Shown here: one piece after another, positions 1-7,186 of the stretch
Numbering within the stretch: the first letter of the stretch is position 1
Layout of the letters: the number at the start of each line of letters is the position of its first letter
NCBI GenBank assembly: GCA_030836605.1
Contig: JAUPMC010000036.1
Span: 1 to 12,895 of the forward strand
Direction: 5' to 3'
Length of the DNA: 12,895 nt
From: Thermoplasmatota archaeon
Lineage (GTDB): Archaea; Thermoplasmatota; Thermoplasmata; UBA10834
Program-made: the position numbers and the translations under genes
Notes under the pieces: generated by a model
Told to the model about the DNA's origin: nothing
The model's database searches: none
What the model saw: the letters and a program-made list of their open reading frames with translations, nothing else

Positions 1-1101
1 GAGTATCTCGGGCCTGGTCGTGTACTCGAGGTCGTCGGGGGCCACGATGCCAGGCATGAACGGTCCGTGGCCGCGCATGTACATCGACATCTCCATGGCC
101 TTGTGCCTGACGACGTCCCACTCGTGGCCCGCGAAGTAGTCTATCGGGGTGTGCTCCCCCGGCTTCAGCCCGGGCATCTCGGCGCCCTGTATCCTGCCGT
201 TGTTGATCTGTATGCCCAGCGAGCAGACCCTCGGTGGGCCGTCGTGGTATGTCGGGTCGGACTCGGCGACGCTGCAGGGGTACCATGCCCCGTAGTGCGA
301 CCCCCTCATCCATCCGGCGACGAGCGCGGGGAACGCGAACGGCTGCAGGACCTCCCCGACCGCTGGCAGGCCGGACTGGCACCTGACGAGCATGACGGGG
401 TCGTCCTTGCCCACGTACTTCCCCGCGAGCATGTTGAGCTTCTCCGTGGACACGACCGCGGAGACGCCGATGTCCCTGTGCATGACCCTCTTGACGGCGA
501 ACCTCGTGGTGTCCCCGAGGAGCGCCAGGATGTCGTACATCTCGGCCGGGGAGCTCATGACGACGCTCTTGTGGTCGACGACGTCGACGACCTCGAGGTC
601 GTACCCTATGTGGGCCCTCGGGTCTATGACGAGCCCGGTGGTCGTGAACGGGTCCATGAATATCCTGGAGATCGGGAGCGAGTAGGCGGACGGGCCGCAC
701 TTGTCGGCCATGAACACCAGCATCGGCTCGGTCGGACGCTCGACGAACTCCATCTCGGCAGCTCCGGGGCCCTGGCCGCGCACGTTGCCTGAGAAGGCGT
801 CCGAGAGCAGGTCCTGGCCCGCCGCGTACAGGTGCATCTTCTTGGCCTCCTGGGCAGCGCTCATGAACGCGTTCCAGGCGACCCTGTGGACCTCCTTGTG
901 GTTCTCGCCGTTCCTGTGGGTCATCAGGAGCTGCATGTCGTCCCCGCACCGGGTGATGTAGTAGTCCACCAGCAGGCCGTCCAGCACGGCCCTCGCGAGG
1001 GCGTCGCCAGCGACCTGCATCATCCTCGTGTGTGGGCGGGAGTGTCCGGCTATCGATCCTACGTCGGCCTTTATCAGAGAAACCGTGATCTTCTCGGGCA
1101 T
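1..1101 (-). CDS. fbp: Fructose-1,6-bisphosphate aldolase/phosphatase (archaeal type V FBPase), C-terminus cut by window edge
   Basis: Bifunctional gluconeogenic enzyme: it condenses dihydroxyacetone phosphate with glyceraldehyde 3-phosphate and dephosphorylates the product to fructose 6-phosphate in the cytosol. 367 codons are present and the reading frame runs off base 1; the family is usually about 365-400 residues, so only a short tail is missing. Visible family motifs are the N-terminal SLIKADVGSIAGH with metal/substrate residues D13 and H20, GDDMQL with D54-D55, AGQDLLSD, FSGNVRG, and GKYVGKDDP. In the last motif K232 matches the Schiff-base lysine and Y229 the swivelling tyrosine known from the Sulfolobus and Thermoproteus enzymes. 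GWMRGSHYG and RGHGPFMP follow. The ATG at 1101 is preceded by a good Shine-Dalgarno sequence, and no other ATG lies upstream in frame. It is transcribed divergently from the sensor kinase gene. Assignment is very secure. Confidence 0.97.
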   Translation of the reverse strand, partial: MPEKITVSLIKADVGSIAGHSRPHTRMMQVAGDALARAVLDGLLVDYYITRCGDDMQLLMTHRNGENHKEVHRVAWNAFMSAAQEAKKMHLYAAGQDLLSDAFSGNVRGQGPGAAEMEFVERPTEPMLVFMADKCGPSAYSLPISRIFMDPFTTTGLVIDPRAHIGYDLEVVDVVDHKSVVMSSPAEMYDILALLGDTTRFAVKRVMHRDIGVSAVVSTEKLNMLAGKYVGKDDPVMLVRCQSGLPAVGEVLQPFAFPALVAGWMRGSHYGAWYPCSVAESDPTYHDGPPRVCSLGIQINNGRIQGAEMPGLKPGEHTPIDYFAGHEWDVVRHKAMEMSMYMRGHGPFMPGIVAPDDLEYTTRPEIL

Positions 1102-1108
1102 CTGCTCT

Positions 1109-1114
1109 TCCTCC
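1109..1114 (-). promoter_or_regulatory. Ribosome binding site of fbp
   Basis: On the minus strand GGAGGA lies 7 bases before the ATG at 1101, a textbook Shine-Dalgarno spacing. It fixes the start codon and shows that this gene has a real 5' leader, unlike several neighbours. Confidence 0.75.
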
Positions 1115-1160
1115 GCGACAACTATGGTCTCGCTCGGTACGTCGGGAAAAGAGGCTAGGC

Positions 1161-1169
1161 ATATATTAA
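1161..1169 (-). promoter_or_regulatory. TATA box for fbp
   Basis: The minus strand reads GGTTAATATATGCC here, an AT island in GC-rich DNA and a good archaeal box A. A start site about 25 bases downstream would fall near 1138-1140, giving a leader of roughly 38 bases that contains the Shine-Dalgarno sequence. This is inferred from sequence only. Confidence 0.65.
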
Positions 1170-1272
1170 CCGTTTCTCGGGCCCCGGAGGCCTCTCCCGC
1201 CGGCCCGGACGGGTCAGAGCCCCTCCCGGGTCGTCCCCCCACATTATCGGCGCGCGACGACGGGAAGACACG

Positions 1273-1280
1273 TTTTAAGT
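1273..1280 (+). promoter_or_regulatory. TATA-like box for the sensor kinase
   Basis: TTTTAAGT is the only AT-rich stretch close before the GTG at 1324. Transcription from it would begin near 1303 and leave a leader of about 20 bases with no clear Shine-Dalgarno sequence. The 222-base gap 1102-1323 otherwise holds only the divergent fbp promoter. Confidence 0.5.
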
Positions 1281-1323
1281 AGTCTGGGGGCGCATACGCC
1301 GAACGGGTATCAGCGGACGTCGG

Positions 1324-3351
1324 GTGGCGCCTCGCTGGATAGACGGGGATTTCCCCTTGACGAAAGACGTCGTACTCAGGGTCCTCAACAAGAGGAGGGC
1401 CGAGATAAGGGACAGGTGGGCCAAGGAGGTGGTCTCGTCGAGCCCGAGATACGCCGACCTGCCGGAGGAGGAGGTCCTCCTGTCCGTGGACCAGATGATG
1501 TCCGGCCTCGGGGCGGCCGTGTCCGACGGCGACTACTCCATTCTGTTCGAGTTCCTGAACAGGGTGGTGGCCCTCAGGAGCTCCATGGGGTTCAAGCTCT
1601 CGGAGGTCCAGAGGGTCGTCAACATAGGCACCAACATAATGATTGACGAGCTGAAGACCGAGTGCGAAGTCGACGACCGGGACGAGTGCTTCATAGCGAT
1701 GAGGAAGGTCCTGGACGTGATGTACTGGGCGGCGATGAACCTCGGGGACACCTTCGAGGATATACGGGGCAAGGAGTTCACGGCCGGCACGCTCGTGGCC
1801 CTGGGGGCGGCCCACGAGGACATGGACGAGCGGGAGGTGCTGAGGAAGTCCCTGGAGCTCGCCATGAGCCTCATGCGCTGTTCCCACGGCGCGATATCGA
1901 TGCACCACCTCGGGGGGTGCGCGGTCGTCATCTCGAACGGGCAGCGGCACGCCGAGGAGCTCTTCACCAGGCTGAGCGGAAGGGTGACGAGGGCCGAGAA
2001 GACGGTCATGCTGCACGGCGAGGAGATATCCAACATGATACACCTCGACCCGCACCGGAAGGAGACGCTCCTGGCGTGCGCCGCGGGCATCCCGATACGG
2101 GCGAGGGGGAGGCAGCTGGGCGCCCTGCTGCTGGGCTCCACCTCCCCGAGGTCGCTGTCCTCGCACGAGGCGGGGTTCCTCGAAGCGGTCGCGAGCCAGA
2201 TAGGGCTGGCGTGCGACAACGCTAGGATGATCGCGCAGATCAAGGGCCGGGAGAAGTTCGTCCGGAAGGAGCACGACGAGATACTCACCGTCATGAACGA
2301 GCTCGGGGCGATGGTGTACGTCGCCGACATGGACACATACGAGCTGCTCGCCGCGAACAAGTCGATTACCGAGGCGTTCGGGAAGGACATCATCGGCAAG
2401 GTATGCTACGAGGTCCTGCAGAGCGACCAGGACGGACCGTGCTCGTTCTGCACGAACCATCGCCTCGTGAGGGACGGGAAGCCCACCGAGCCGTACGTGT
2501 GGAAGTTCCAGAACACACGCACGGGCAGATGGTACCAGTGCCTCGACCGGGCGGTCGAGTGGCCGGACGGGAGGCTGGTGAGGCTGGAGATCGCCCTGGA
2601 CATCACGGACCTGGAGCGGACCAAGGAGCGCCTGGAGGAGATGGGCTCGGTGCTCGAGCTGTACAACGACCTCCTCGTGCACGACGTCGGCAACTACGCG
2701 GGCGCCGCGAAGGCCTTCGTCCAGCTCATGGCCGACCGTGACACGCCCGAGGCCAAGAAGGAGGACATGGCGAAGAGCGCCCTCGCGCAGCTGCGGAGGA
2801 TCGACACCCTCGTGGACCGCATATCGAAGCTGACAAAGGCCCAGGCACGCGGCCGGGACAGCATGGTCGAGTGCGACCTCGGGAGCGTCCTGGACGACGC
2901 CATCGGGGGCGTCACGGCGACCGTCGAAGGCGCCGCGGTGGAGCTCAGGAAGGAGTACGACAGGGAAGGGCACAAGGTCATGCTCGGGGAGTTCGCGTAC
3001 GACATATTCGCGAACCTGCTCGGGAACGCCGTGAAGTACGGCGCGGGCAAGCCCGTGACCGTCAGGGTCTCAGACACGGCCTTGGGCGGCGCCCCGGCCT
3101 GGAAGGTCTCTGTCATCGACGAGGGGCCGGGGGTGCCCCCGGACAAGAAGAACCTGATATTCCTACGGTACAAACGGCTCACCACGCTGAGCCAGCTCAA
3201 GGGACAGGGGCTCGGGCTGACAATCGTCAAGACGCTCGCGGAGGCGTACGGCGGCGAGGCCGGGCTCGAGGACCGCGTCCCGGGAGACCACACCAAGGGC
3301 TCGGTCTTCTCGGTGACCTTCCCCAAGGCGGGCCCCGATTCGTCCCGATGA
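1324..3351 (+). CDS. Soluble sensor histidine kinase (RsbRD_N-like, GAF, PAS, HATPase)
   Basis: Predicted cytosolic signal-transducing histidine kinase of 675 residues; no membrane segment is visible. Order: a helical N-terminal region (about 10-150) resembling the RsbRD N-terminal/globin-like sensor fold, with NKRRAEIRDRWAKEV near its start; a GAF-like domain (about 155-300); a short coiled link; a PAS domain (about 320-435) carrying C361, C373, C376 and C406 and the typical GRWYQCLDRAVEWPDGRL segment; a dimerisation/phosphoacceptor helix with H453 in LLVHDVGNY; and a HATPase domain with N-box N564/N568, G1 box DEGPG (599-603) and G2 box GQGLGL (627-632). The HDxxN acceptor motif is usual in archaeal PAS kinases. 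GTG is the only plausible start near the promoter. No response regulator lies nearby, so partner and output are unknown. The signal is unknown; the PAS cysteines could bind metal or sense redox state (inference). Confidence 0.88.
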   Translation: MAPRWIDGDFPLTKDVVLRVLNKRRAEIRDRWAKEVVSSSPRYADLPEEEVLLSVDQMMSGLGAAVSDGDYSILFEFLNRVVALRSSMGFKLSEVQRVVNIGTNIMIDELKTECEVDDRDECFIAMRKVLDVMYWAAMNLGDTFEDIRGKEFTAGTLVALGAAHEDMDEREVLRKSLELAMSLMRCSHGAISMHHLGGCAVVISNGQRHAEELFTRLSGRVTRAEKTVMLHGEEISNMIHLDPHRKETLLACAAGIPIRARGRQLGALLLGSTSPRSLSSHEAGFLEAVASQIGLACDNARMIAQIKGREKFVRKEHDEILTVMNELGAMVYVADMDTYELLAANKSITEAFGKDIIGKVCYEVLQSDQDGPCSFCTNHRLVRDGKPTEPYVWKFQNTRTGRWYQCLDRAVEWPDGRLVRLEIALDITDLERTKERLEEMGSVLELYNDLLVHDVGNYAGAAKAFVQLMADRDTPEAKKEDMAKSALAQLRRIDTLVDRISKLTKAQARGRDSMVECDLGSVLDDAIGGVTATVEGAAVELRKEYDREGHKVMLGEFAYDIFANLLGNAVKYGAGKPVTVRVSDTALGGAPAWKVSVIDEGPGVPPDKKNLIFLRYKRLTTLSQLKGQGLGLTIVKTLAEAYGGEAGLEDRVPGDHTKGSVFSVTFPKAGPDSSR

Positions 3352-3382
3352 CCGCGGAGAAATTCCGGGGTCGGTAGCAAAG

Positions 3383-3390
3383 GCTTAAAC
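3383..3390 (+). promoter_or_regulatory. TATA-like box for the acyl-CoA synthetase alpha gene
   Basis: GCTTAAAC stands out in GC-rich DNA, 41 bases before the ATG at 3428 (centre to start). A start near 3413 gives a leader of about 15 bases, which includes a weak Shine-Dalgarno-like AGGTTGAG at 3414-3421. Confidence 0.5.
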
Positions 3391-3427
3391 TGACAAAGCT
3401 CACTCTTCGTCACAGGTTGAGAATCCG

Positions 3428-4879
3428 ATGGGTACCGTGGATGACCTGCGACCAATCTTCTCGCCCAAGTCGATCGCAGTCGTAGGCGCGTCCAGGAGCC
3501 CGATGAAGATAGGGTATGAGATACTCCAGAACATACTCGTCCACGGCTACAAGGGCAAGGTCTACCCGATCAACCCCGAGAGCCCGGAGATCATGGGCCT
3601 CAGAGCGCTCCCGAGCGTCCTGGCCGTGAAGGAGGACATCGACCTGGCGATCATAGCGGTCCCGGCGGAGTTCGTGCCCAAGGTCATGACCGAGTGCGCC
3701 AGGAAGAAGGTGAAGGGCGCGATCGTCATATCCGCGGGGTTCGGCGAGACCGGCGAGAAAGGCAAGGCGCTGGAGGACGAGGTCCTGCAGATCGCCCGGG
3801 CGGGCGGTATCCGGCTGGTCGGGCCCAACACGCTCGGCTACAAGGACCCGGTCGACAACCTGGATGCGGCGTTCGTCTTCGGGATGCCCCAGAGGGGAGA
3901 GATAGCGCTCATCAGCCAGAGCGGCGCGCTCTGCGTTGGCATGGTGTACTACGCGAACGGCGAGCACATCGGCCTATCCAGGGTCATAAGCGTCGGGAAC
4001 AAGGCGGACGTCGACGACGCCGACCTCATCGAATACCTGGACCAGGACTCCGCGACCAAGATCATCGCGATGTACATCGAGGGGATCAAGGACGGCAAGA
4101 AGTTCCTCTCCGCCGCGAAGAAGTGCGGCAAGCCCATCGTGGCCATCAAGGCGGGCAGGACCGCGGCGGGCTCGGCGGCGGCTTCGACCCACACGGGCTC
4201 CCTGAGCGGCTCCGACGCCGTCTACGACTCCGCGTTCAAGCAGGTCCACATTCAGAGGGCGTACGACGTCGGCGAGCTCTTCGACTTCGCGAGGGCGCTC
4301 GCGTACCAGCCCCCGGCGAACAGCAACAGGGTCGGGATAATATCCAACGGCGGCGGAGCCGGGATAATGACCGCCGACTGGTGCGAGTCCCTCGGCCTCA
4401 AGGTCACGAACATCACCAAGAAGACCGCGGACGCCCTGAAGCCCCATCTGCCGGGCATCACGACGGCCAGGAACCCCCTGGACGTCACCGGGGACGCGAG
4501 GTTCCACAGGTACCACGCGACCGGGAGCATAATGCTCTCGGACCCGAACGTCGATTCGCTCATCATGGTCTGCGTCCACGCGGGGATAGCCCGGCCGAGG
4601 GAGTTCGTCGGCGCCGTCATCAAGCTCGTCGAGGAGAAGCGCAACCTGAACAAACCCATAGTGGCGTGCTGGGTCGGCGGGCCCGAGATAGACGAGGTCG
4701 TCCAGGACCTCAGGGTCAAGAACATACCCGTGTACCCGTCCGCGATGAGGGCGGCCAAGGCCGTCCGGTGCCTCTACGACGAGGGGCGGCGGCTCGACGC
4801 GATCGGGAAGAAGAAGCCAGCGAAGGCACCCGCCCCGCGCGAGCAGTGCGCCCCACAGGCCAACTCGGCGGCTAGGTAA
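3428..4879 (+). CDS. Acetyl/acyl-CoA synthetase (ADP-forming), alpha subunit
   Basis: Converts acyl-CoA, ADP and phosphate to the free acid, CoA and ATP, the archaeal route of substrate-level phosphorylation from acetyl-CoA; it belongs to the NDP-forming acyl-CoA synthetase superfamily. 483 residues. The N-terminal CoA-binding Rossmann domain starts FSPKSIAVVGASRSP, followed by the succinyl-CoA-ligase-like domains with LVGPNTLGY, LISQSGAL and SVGNKADVD. H255 in STHTGSLSGSD is the expected phosphorylated histidine, and ISNGGGAGIMTADWCE follows. The core ends near residue 460; about 25 residues rich in Lys, Ala and Pro form a probably disordered tail. No ATP-grasp beta subunit is next to it, so that partner must lie elsewhere. 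Acyl specificity cannot be read from sequence. The gene may be monocistronic, since the next gene has its own promoter. Confidence 0.92.
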   Translation: MGTVDDLRPIFSPKSIAVVGASRSPMKIGYEILQNILVHGYKGKVYPINPESPEIMGLRALPSVLAVKEDIDLAIIAVPAEFVPKVMTECARKKVKGAIVISAGFGETGEKGKALEDEVLQIARAGGIRLVGPNTLGYKDPVDNLDAAFVFGMPQRGEIALISQSGALCVGMVYYANGEHIGLSRVISVGNKADVDDADLIEYLDQDSATKIIAMYIEGIKDGKKFLSAAKKCGKPIVAIKAGRTAAGSAAASTHTGSLSGSDAVYDSAFKQVHIQRAYDVGELFDFARALAYQPPANSNRVGIISNGGGAGIMTADWCESLGLKVTNITKKTADALKPHLPGITTARNPLDVTGDARFHRYHATGSIMLSDPNVDSLIMVCVHAGIARPREFVGAVIKLVEEKRNLNKPIVACWVGGPEIDEVVQDLRVKNIPVYPSAMRAAKAVRCLYDEGRRLDAIGKKKPAKAPAPREQCAPQANSAAR

Positions 4880-4881
4880 GC

Positions 4882-4890
4882 GCTTATAAG
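4882..4890 (+). promoter_or_regulatory. TATA box placing a leaderless start for the EamA transporter
   Basis: GCTTATAAG is centred 28 bases before the ATG at 4914, the spacing expected when transcription begins at or next to the start codon. It begins 3 bases after the stop codon of the upstream gene. Confidence 0.65.
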
Positions 4891-4913
4891 GCGGTCCGCC
4901 ATTGCCCCGGCCG

Positions 4914-5804
4914 ATGGCCGGCCCTGGCATATCGTGGAAGGTTTCTGCCTCGGCGCTCTCCGCGGTCGCGCTCTGGGGGCTCGCCTTCCCGCTCATTCAG
5001 ACAGGCCTCGAGGACTTCTCGCCGGTCATACTCGGCTTCCTGAGGTTCGGCGTCGCGGCCGTGGTCATGGCCGTCGTCATACTCATCCGCTACCCGGTCC
5101 CGGAGGTCGCGGCCACCGTGAGGCGCGAGTGGAAGCCGATGATGCTCATGGGGCTGCTGTACGTGGCCGTGCCCAACATCGCCCAGAACATCGGGTTGGG
5201 GTACGGCACATCGTCCGTCGCATCGGTCATACAGTCCTCGGGGCCCGTCATGACCCTCCTCTTCGCCGCGCTCCTGCTGAAGGAGAGGATAACGCCCCTG
5301 AAGGGGGTCGGGACGGTGGTAGCCATGACGGGCACGGTCATGCTCGTCGCCAGCGGCGGCCTGTCGCTCGACGACGACGGGTTCGTCTCCAACATCCTGA
5401 TACTCATATCCGCGGCGTCCTACGGGCTCGCCTGGGTCACCGCTAAGCGGATGCTCGACAGGAGCCCACCGCTCATCATCATAGGCTTCTCGATCATCTT
5501 CGGCACGGCCATGCTCGCCCTCAGCGTGCCGCTGGAGCAGGAGCCGATGGCTGTGTTCGACACATTGTCGGTGGCCAACATCCTCGTCCTCGGGGTCTTC
5601 TGCGCCGCGCTCTCCTCCGTGCTGTACCTCGGCAGCCTGGAGCACGCGGAGGTCTCGAAGCTGGCGTTCTTCATCTACCTGATGCCCGTGTTCGCGTCCG
5701 CATTCGCCTGGGCGATAAGGGGCGAGGGCGTCGAGCCGTGGACCGCGGTGTGCGGCGGCGTGATCGTCATGGGCATCGCCATCGCGACGAGGAAGGCGGG
5801 CTAG
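4914..5804 (+). CDS. EamA/DMT-family membrane transporter
   Basis: Membrane protein of 296 residues in the drug/metabolite transporter superfamily, probably exporting small metabolites such as amino acids; the substrate is unknown. About ten hydrophobic segments are arranged as two EamA repeats. The first starts ALSAVALWGLAFPLIQTG with the usual FLRFG after it; TSSVASVIQSSGPVMTLLFA marks the end of repeat one, and EHAEVSKLAFFIYLMPVFA the same place in repeat two. The ATG at 4914 is preferred over an in-frame TTG at 4902 because it fits the TATA spacing. The stop codon overlaps that of the convergent antiporter gene. Family assignment is secure; function is not. Confidence 0.9.
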   Translation: MAGPGISWKVSASALSAVALWGLAFPLIQTGLEDFSPVILGFLRFGVAAVVMAVVILIRYPVPEVAATVRREWKPMMLMGLLYVAVPNIAQNIGLGYGTSSVASVIQSSGPVMTLLFAALLLKERITPLKGVGTVVAMTGTVMLVASGGLSLDDDGFVSNILILISAASYGLAWVTAKRMLDRSPPLIIIGFSIIFGTAMLALSVPLEQEPMAVFDTLSVANILVLGVFCAALSSVLYLGSLEHAEVSKLAFFIYLMPVFASAFAWAIRGEGVEPWTAVCGGVIVMGIAIATRKAG

Positions 5805-7051
5805 ATCCCCAGGAGCGGCTCATCGGGGGCCCGGCTCGGGCCCTCATCGCCGCTTATCTCGCCGTTCATGACCGCCTTGTTGTAGAAGTACCTGAAGCCG
5901 ATCGGCGCCAGCATCGTCGATATGAAGGCCATCACGACCAGCACCGAGAAGAGGTCCCTGCCGATCATGCCGCTCTCGAAAGCCAATTGCGCGAAGACCA
6001 GCTCCATCGCGCCCTTGCCCATCATCATCGAGCCGATCGCGAACGACTCGTTCCTACCGGACCCGGACAGGCGCATCGGGATGTAGGAGCCGACCGTCTT
6101 CGCGAACAGGGCGACCACGGTGAGGGCCACGAGGAGCCAGATGGACCCCCAGACCTCGCCGAAGTCCACTGAGAACCCTATCAGGACGAAGAAGATGGGG
6201 GCGAGGAACCCGAGCGTCACGCCCGAGAGGATGCCCTCGACCCTCGCCCAGGTCCTGAGACCCTTCCCCGTCTCCCTCAGGAGCATGCCCGCAACGAACG
6301 CCCCTATGAACGACGGCAGGCCCATCTGCTCCGCGAGCACCGCGAAGCATATCGCGATGATCACCGCGACGGCGAAGGCCGCCTCGCCGGTCTGCATCCT
6401 GGCCAACAGCGAGTACACCCTGGGCACCAGGTAGCGCCCGACCAGGAAGGTCGCCGCGAAGAAGACGACGAAGCCGACCGCGACGAGCGCGACCTCCCCG
6501 TAGCCGGAGTAGCCGTCGCCGTCCCCGAGGATGACGCCCATGGCGAACAGCAGGCCGAGGTCCGTGATCAGGGACGCGCTCACGATGACCGAGCCGGTCT
6601 TCGTGCGCAGGACGCCCATGTCCTTCAATATGCGGATGGTGACCGGGAGGGCCGTCACGGACACGGCCAGGGAGACGAACAGGAGCGTCGTCCCCTCGAG
6701 GCCGAACGCGGCGCGGCCGACGACCAGGCCGAGGGTGAGCGGGACCCCGACGCCCACGGCCGCGAGGGCCACCCCGCGGCGCATGTGGGCGAACATGGTC
6801 TGGGACGAGAACTCCATGCCCACGTAGAGCATGAAGAACATGATGCCGAGGTCGGCCAGGTCGGTGATGAACTTCTCCGTGTACATCCCGTCGAGCCAAG
6901 GCACGACCGCGCCGAGGACGAACGGGCCCAGGAGTATCCCGCCGAGAAGCTCGCCGAGTATGGGCGGCTCGTTCATCCGGGACACCACCTCGCCGAGCAT
7001 CCTGGCTACCGCGATTATGAGGAGGACGTATACGAGGATCGACAGTTCCAT
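5801..7051 (-). CDS. CPA2-family cation/proton antiporter (Kef/NapA-like)
   Basis: Integral membrane exchanger of Na+ or K+ for H+, 416 residues with about 12-13 hydrophobic segments. Typical family marks are LGELLGGILLGPFVLG near residues 32-47, DLGIMFFMLYVGMEF near 67-81, SLAVSVTALPVTIRILKDMG near 127-146, and GLPSFIGAFVAGMLL. In the ion-binding site on the fifth-sixth segment the motif is LITDLG, so D164 is present while the neighbouring position is T163, where electrogenic members have Asp. There is no TrkA-N domain after the transporter domain; the C-terminus is a short acidic tail. The ATG at 7051 begins directly with the first membrane segment. The C-terminus overlaps the EamA gene by 4 bases, convergently. 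Ion specificity is not determinable here. Confidence 0.9.
   Translation of the reverse strand: MELSILVYVLLIIAVARMLGEVVSRMNEPPILGELLGGILLGPFVLGAVVPWLDGMYTEKFITDLADLGIMFFMLYVGMEFSSQTMFAHMRRGVALAAVGVGVPLTLGLVVGRAAFGLEGTTLLFVSLAVSVTALPVTIRILKDMGVLRTKTGSVIVSASLITDLGLLFAMGVILGDGDGYSGYGEVALVAVGFVVFFAATFLVGRYLVPRVYSLLARMQTGEAAFAVAVIIAICFAVLAEQMGLPSFIGAFVAGMLLRETGKGLRTWARVEGILSGVTLGFLAPIFFVLIGFSVDFGEVWGSIWLLVALTVVALFAKTVGSYIPMRLSGSGRNESFAIGSMMMGKGAMELVFAQLAFESGMIGRDLFSVLVVMAFISTMLAPIGFRYFYNKAVMNGEISGDEGPSRAPDEPLLGI
5825..5845. terminator. Hairpin just past the EamA stop, possible transcription end
   Basis: GGGCCCG and CGGGCCC (5827-5843) form a perfect 7-bp stem with a 3-base loop, extendable by two pairs. 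It lies about 20 bases past the EamA stop but inside the antiporter coding tail, and no T-run follows. A terminator role is only a suggestion. Confidence 0.3.
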
Positions 7052-7086
7052 ATGCCCACTGCGTCTCGAATCTGTAGAGCGGACAT

Positions 7087-7097
7087 GTATTCATTAT
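7087..7097 (-). promoter_or_regulatory. TATA-like box for the antiporter
   Basis: The minus strand reads ATAATGAATAC, an AT island about 42 bases before the ATG at 7051. It would give a leader of roughly 16 bases without a clear Shine-Dalgarno sequence. Confidence 0.45.
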
Positions 7098-7145
7098 GAT
7101 TCCGTCGGGTCAGGCCGGCCCTTGGTCAGGGGCCCGAGGAAAAGG

Positions 7146-7153
7146 TAAAGTAT
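7146..7153 (+). promoter_or_regulatory. Weak TATA-like box for aspS
   Basis: TAAAGTAT is the best AT-rich element before the TTG at 7187 (about 38 bases, centre to start). It shares the 135-base divergent spacer with the antiporter promoter. Confidence 0.4.
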
Positions 7154-7186
7154 GCGTCGACGGGTTACGCTCGACGGTGTATTCTC

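Noticed and set aside
67..792. A 241-codon plus-strand frame opposite fbp.
   Set aside because: Shadow of the minus-strand fbp gene, with a composition biased to His, Arg, Asp and Val and no recognisable motif.
2694..3455. A 253-codon minus-strand frame opposite the kinase HATPase domain.
   Set aside because: The plus-strand kinase motifs are intact throughout, and the antisense product is Ser/Pro/Arg rich with no domain.
3974..4996. A 340-codon open frame on the minus strand across the acyl-CoA synthetase gene.
   Set aside because: It is antisense to a gene with clear family motifs, its composition is Arg, Gly, Asp and Val rich, and it follows from the high GC at third codon positions. No family resemblance.
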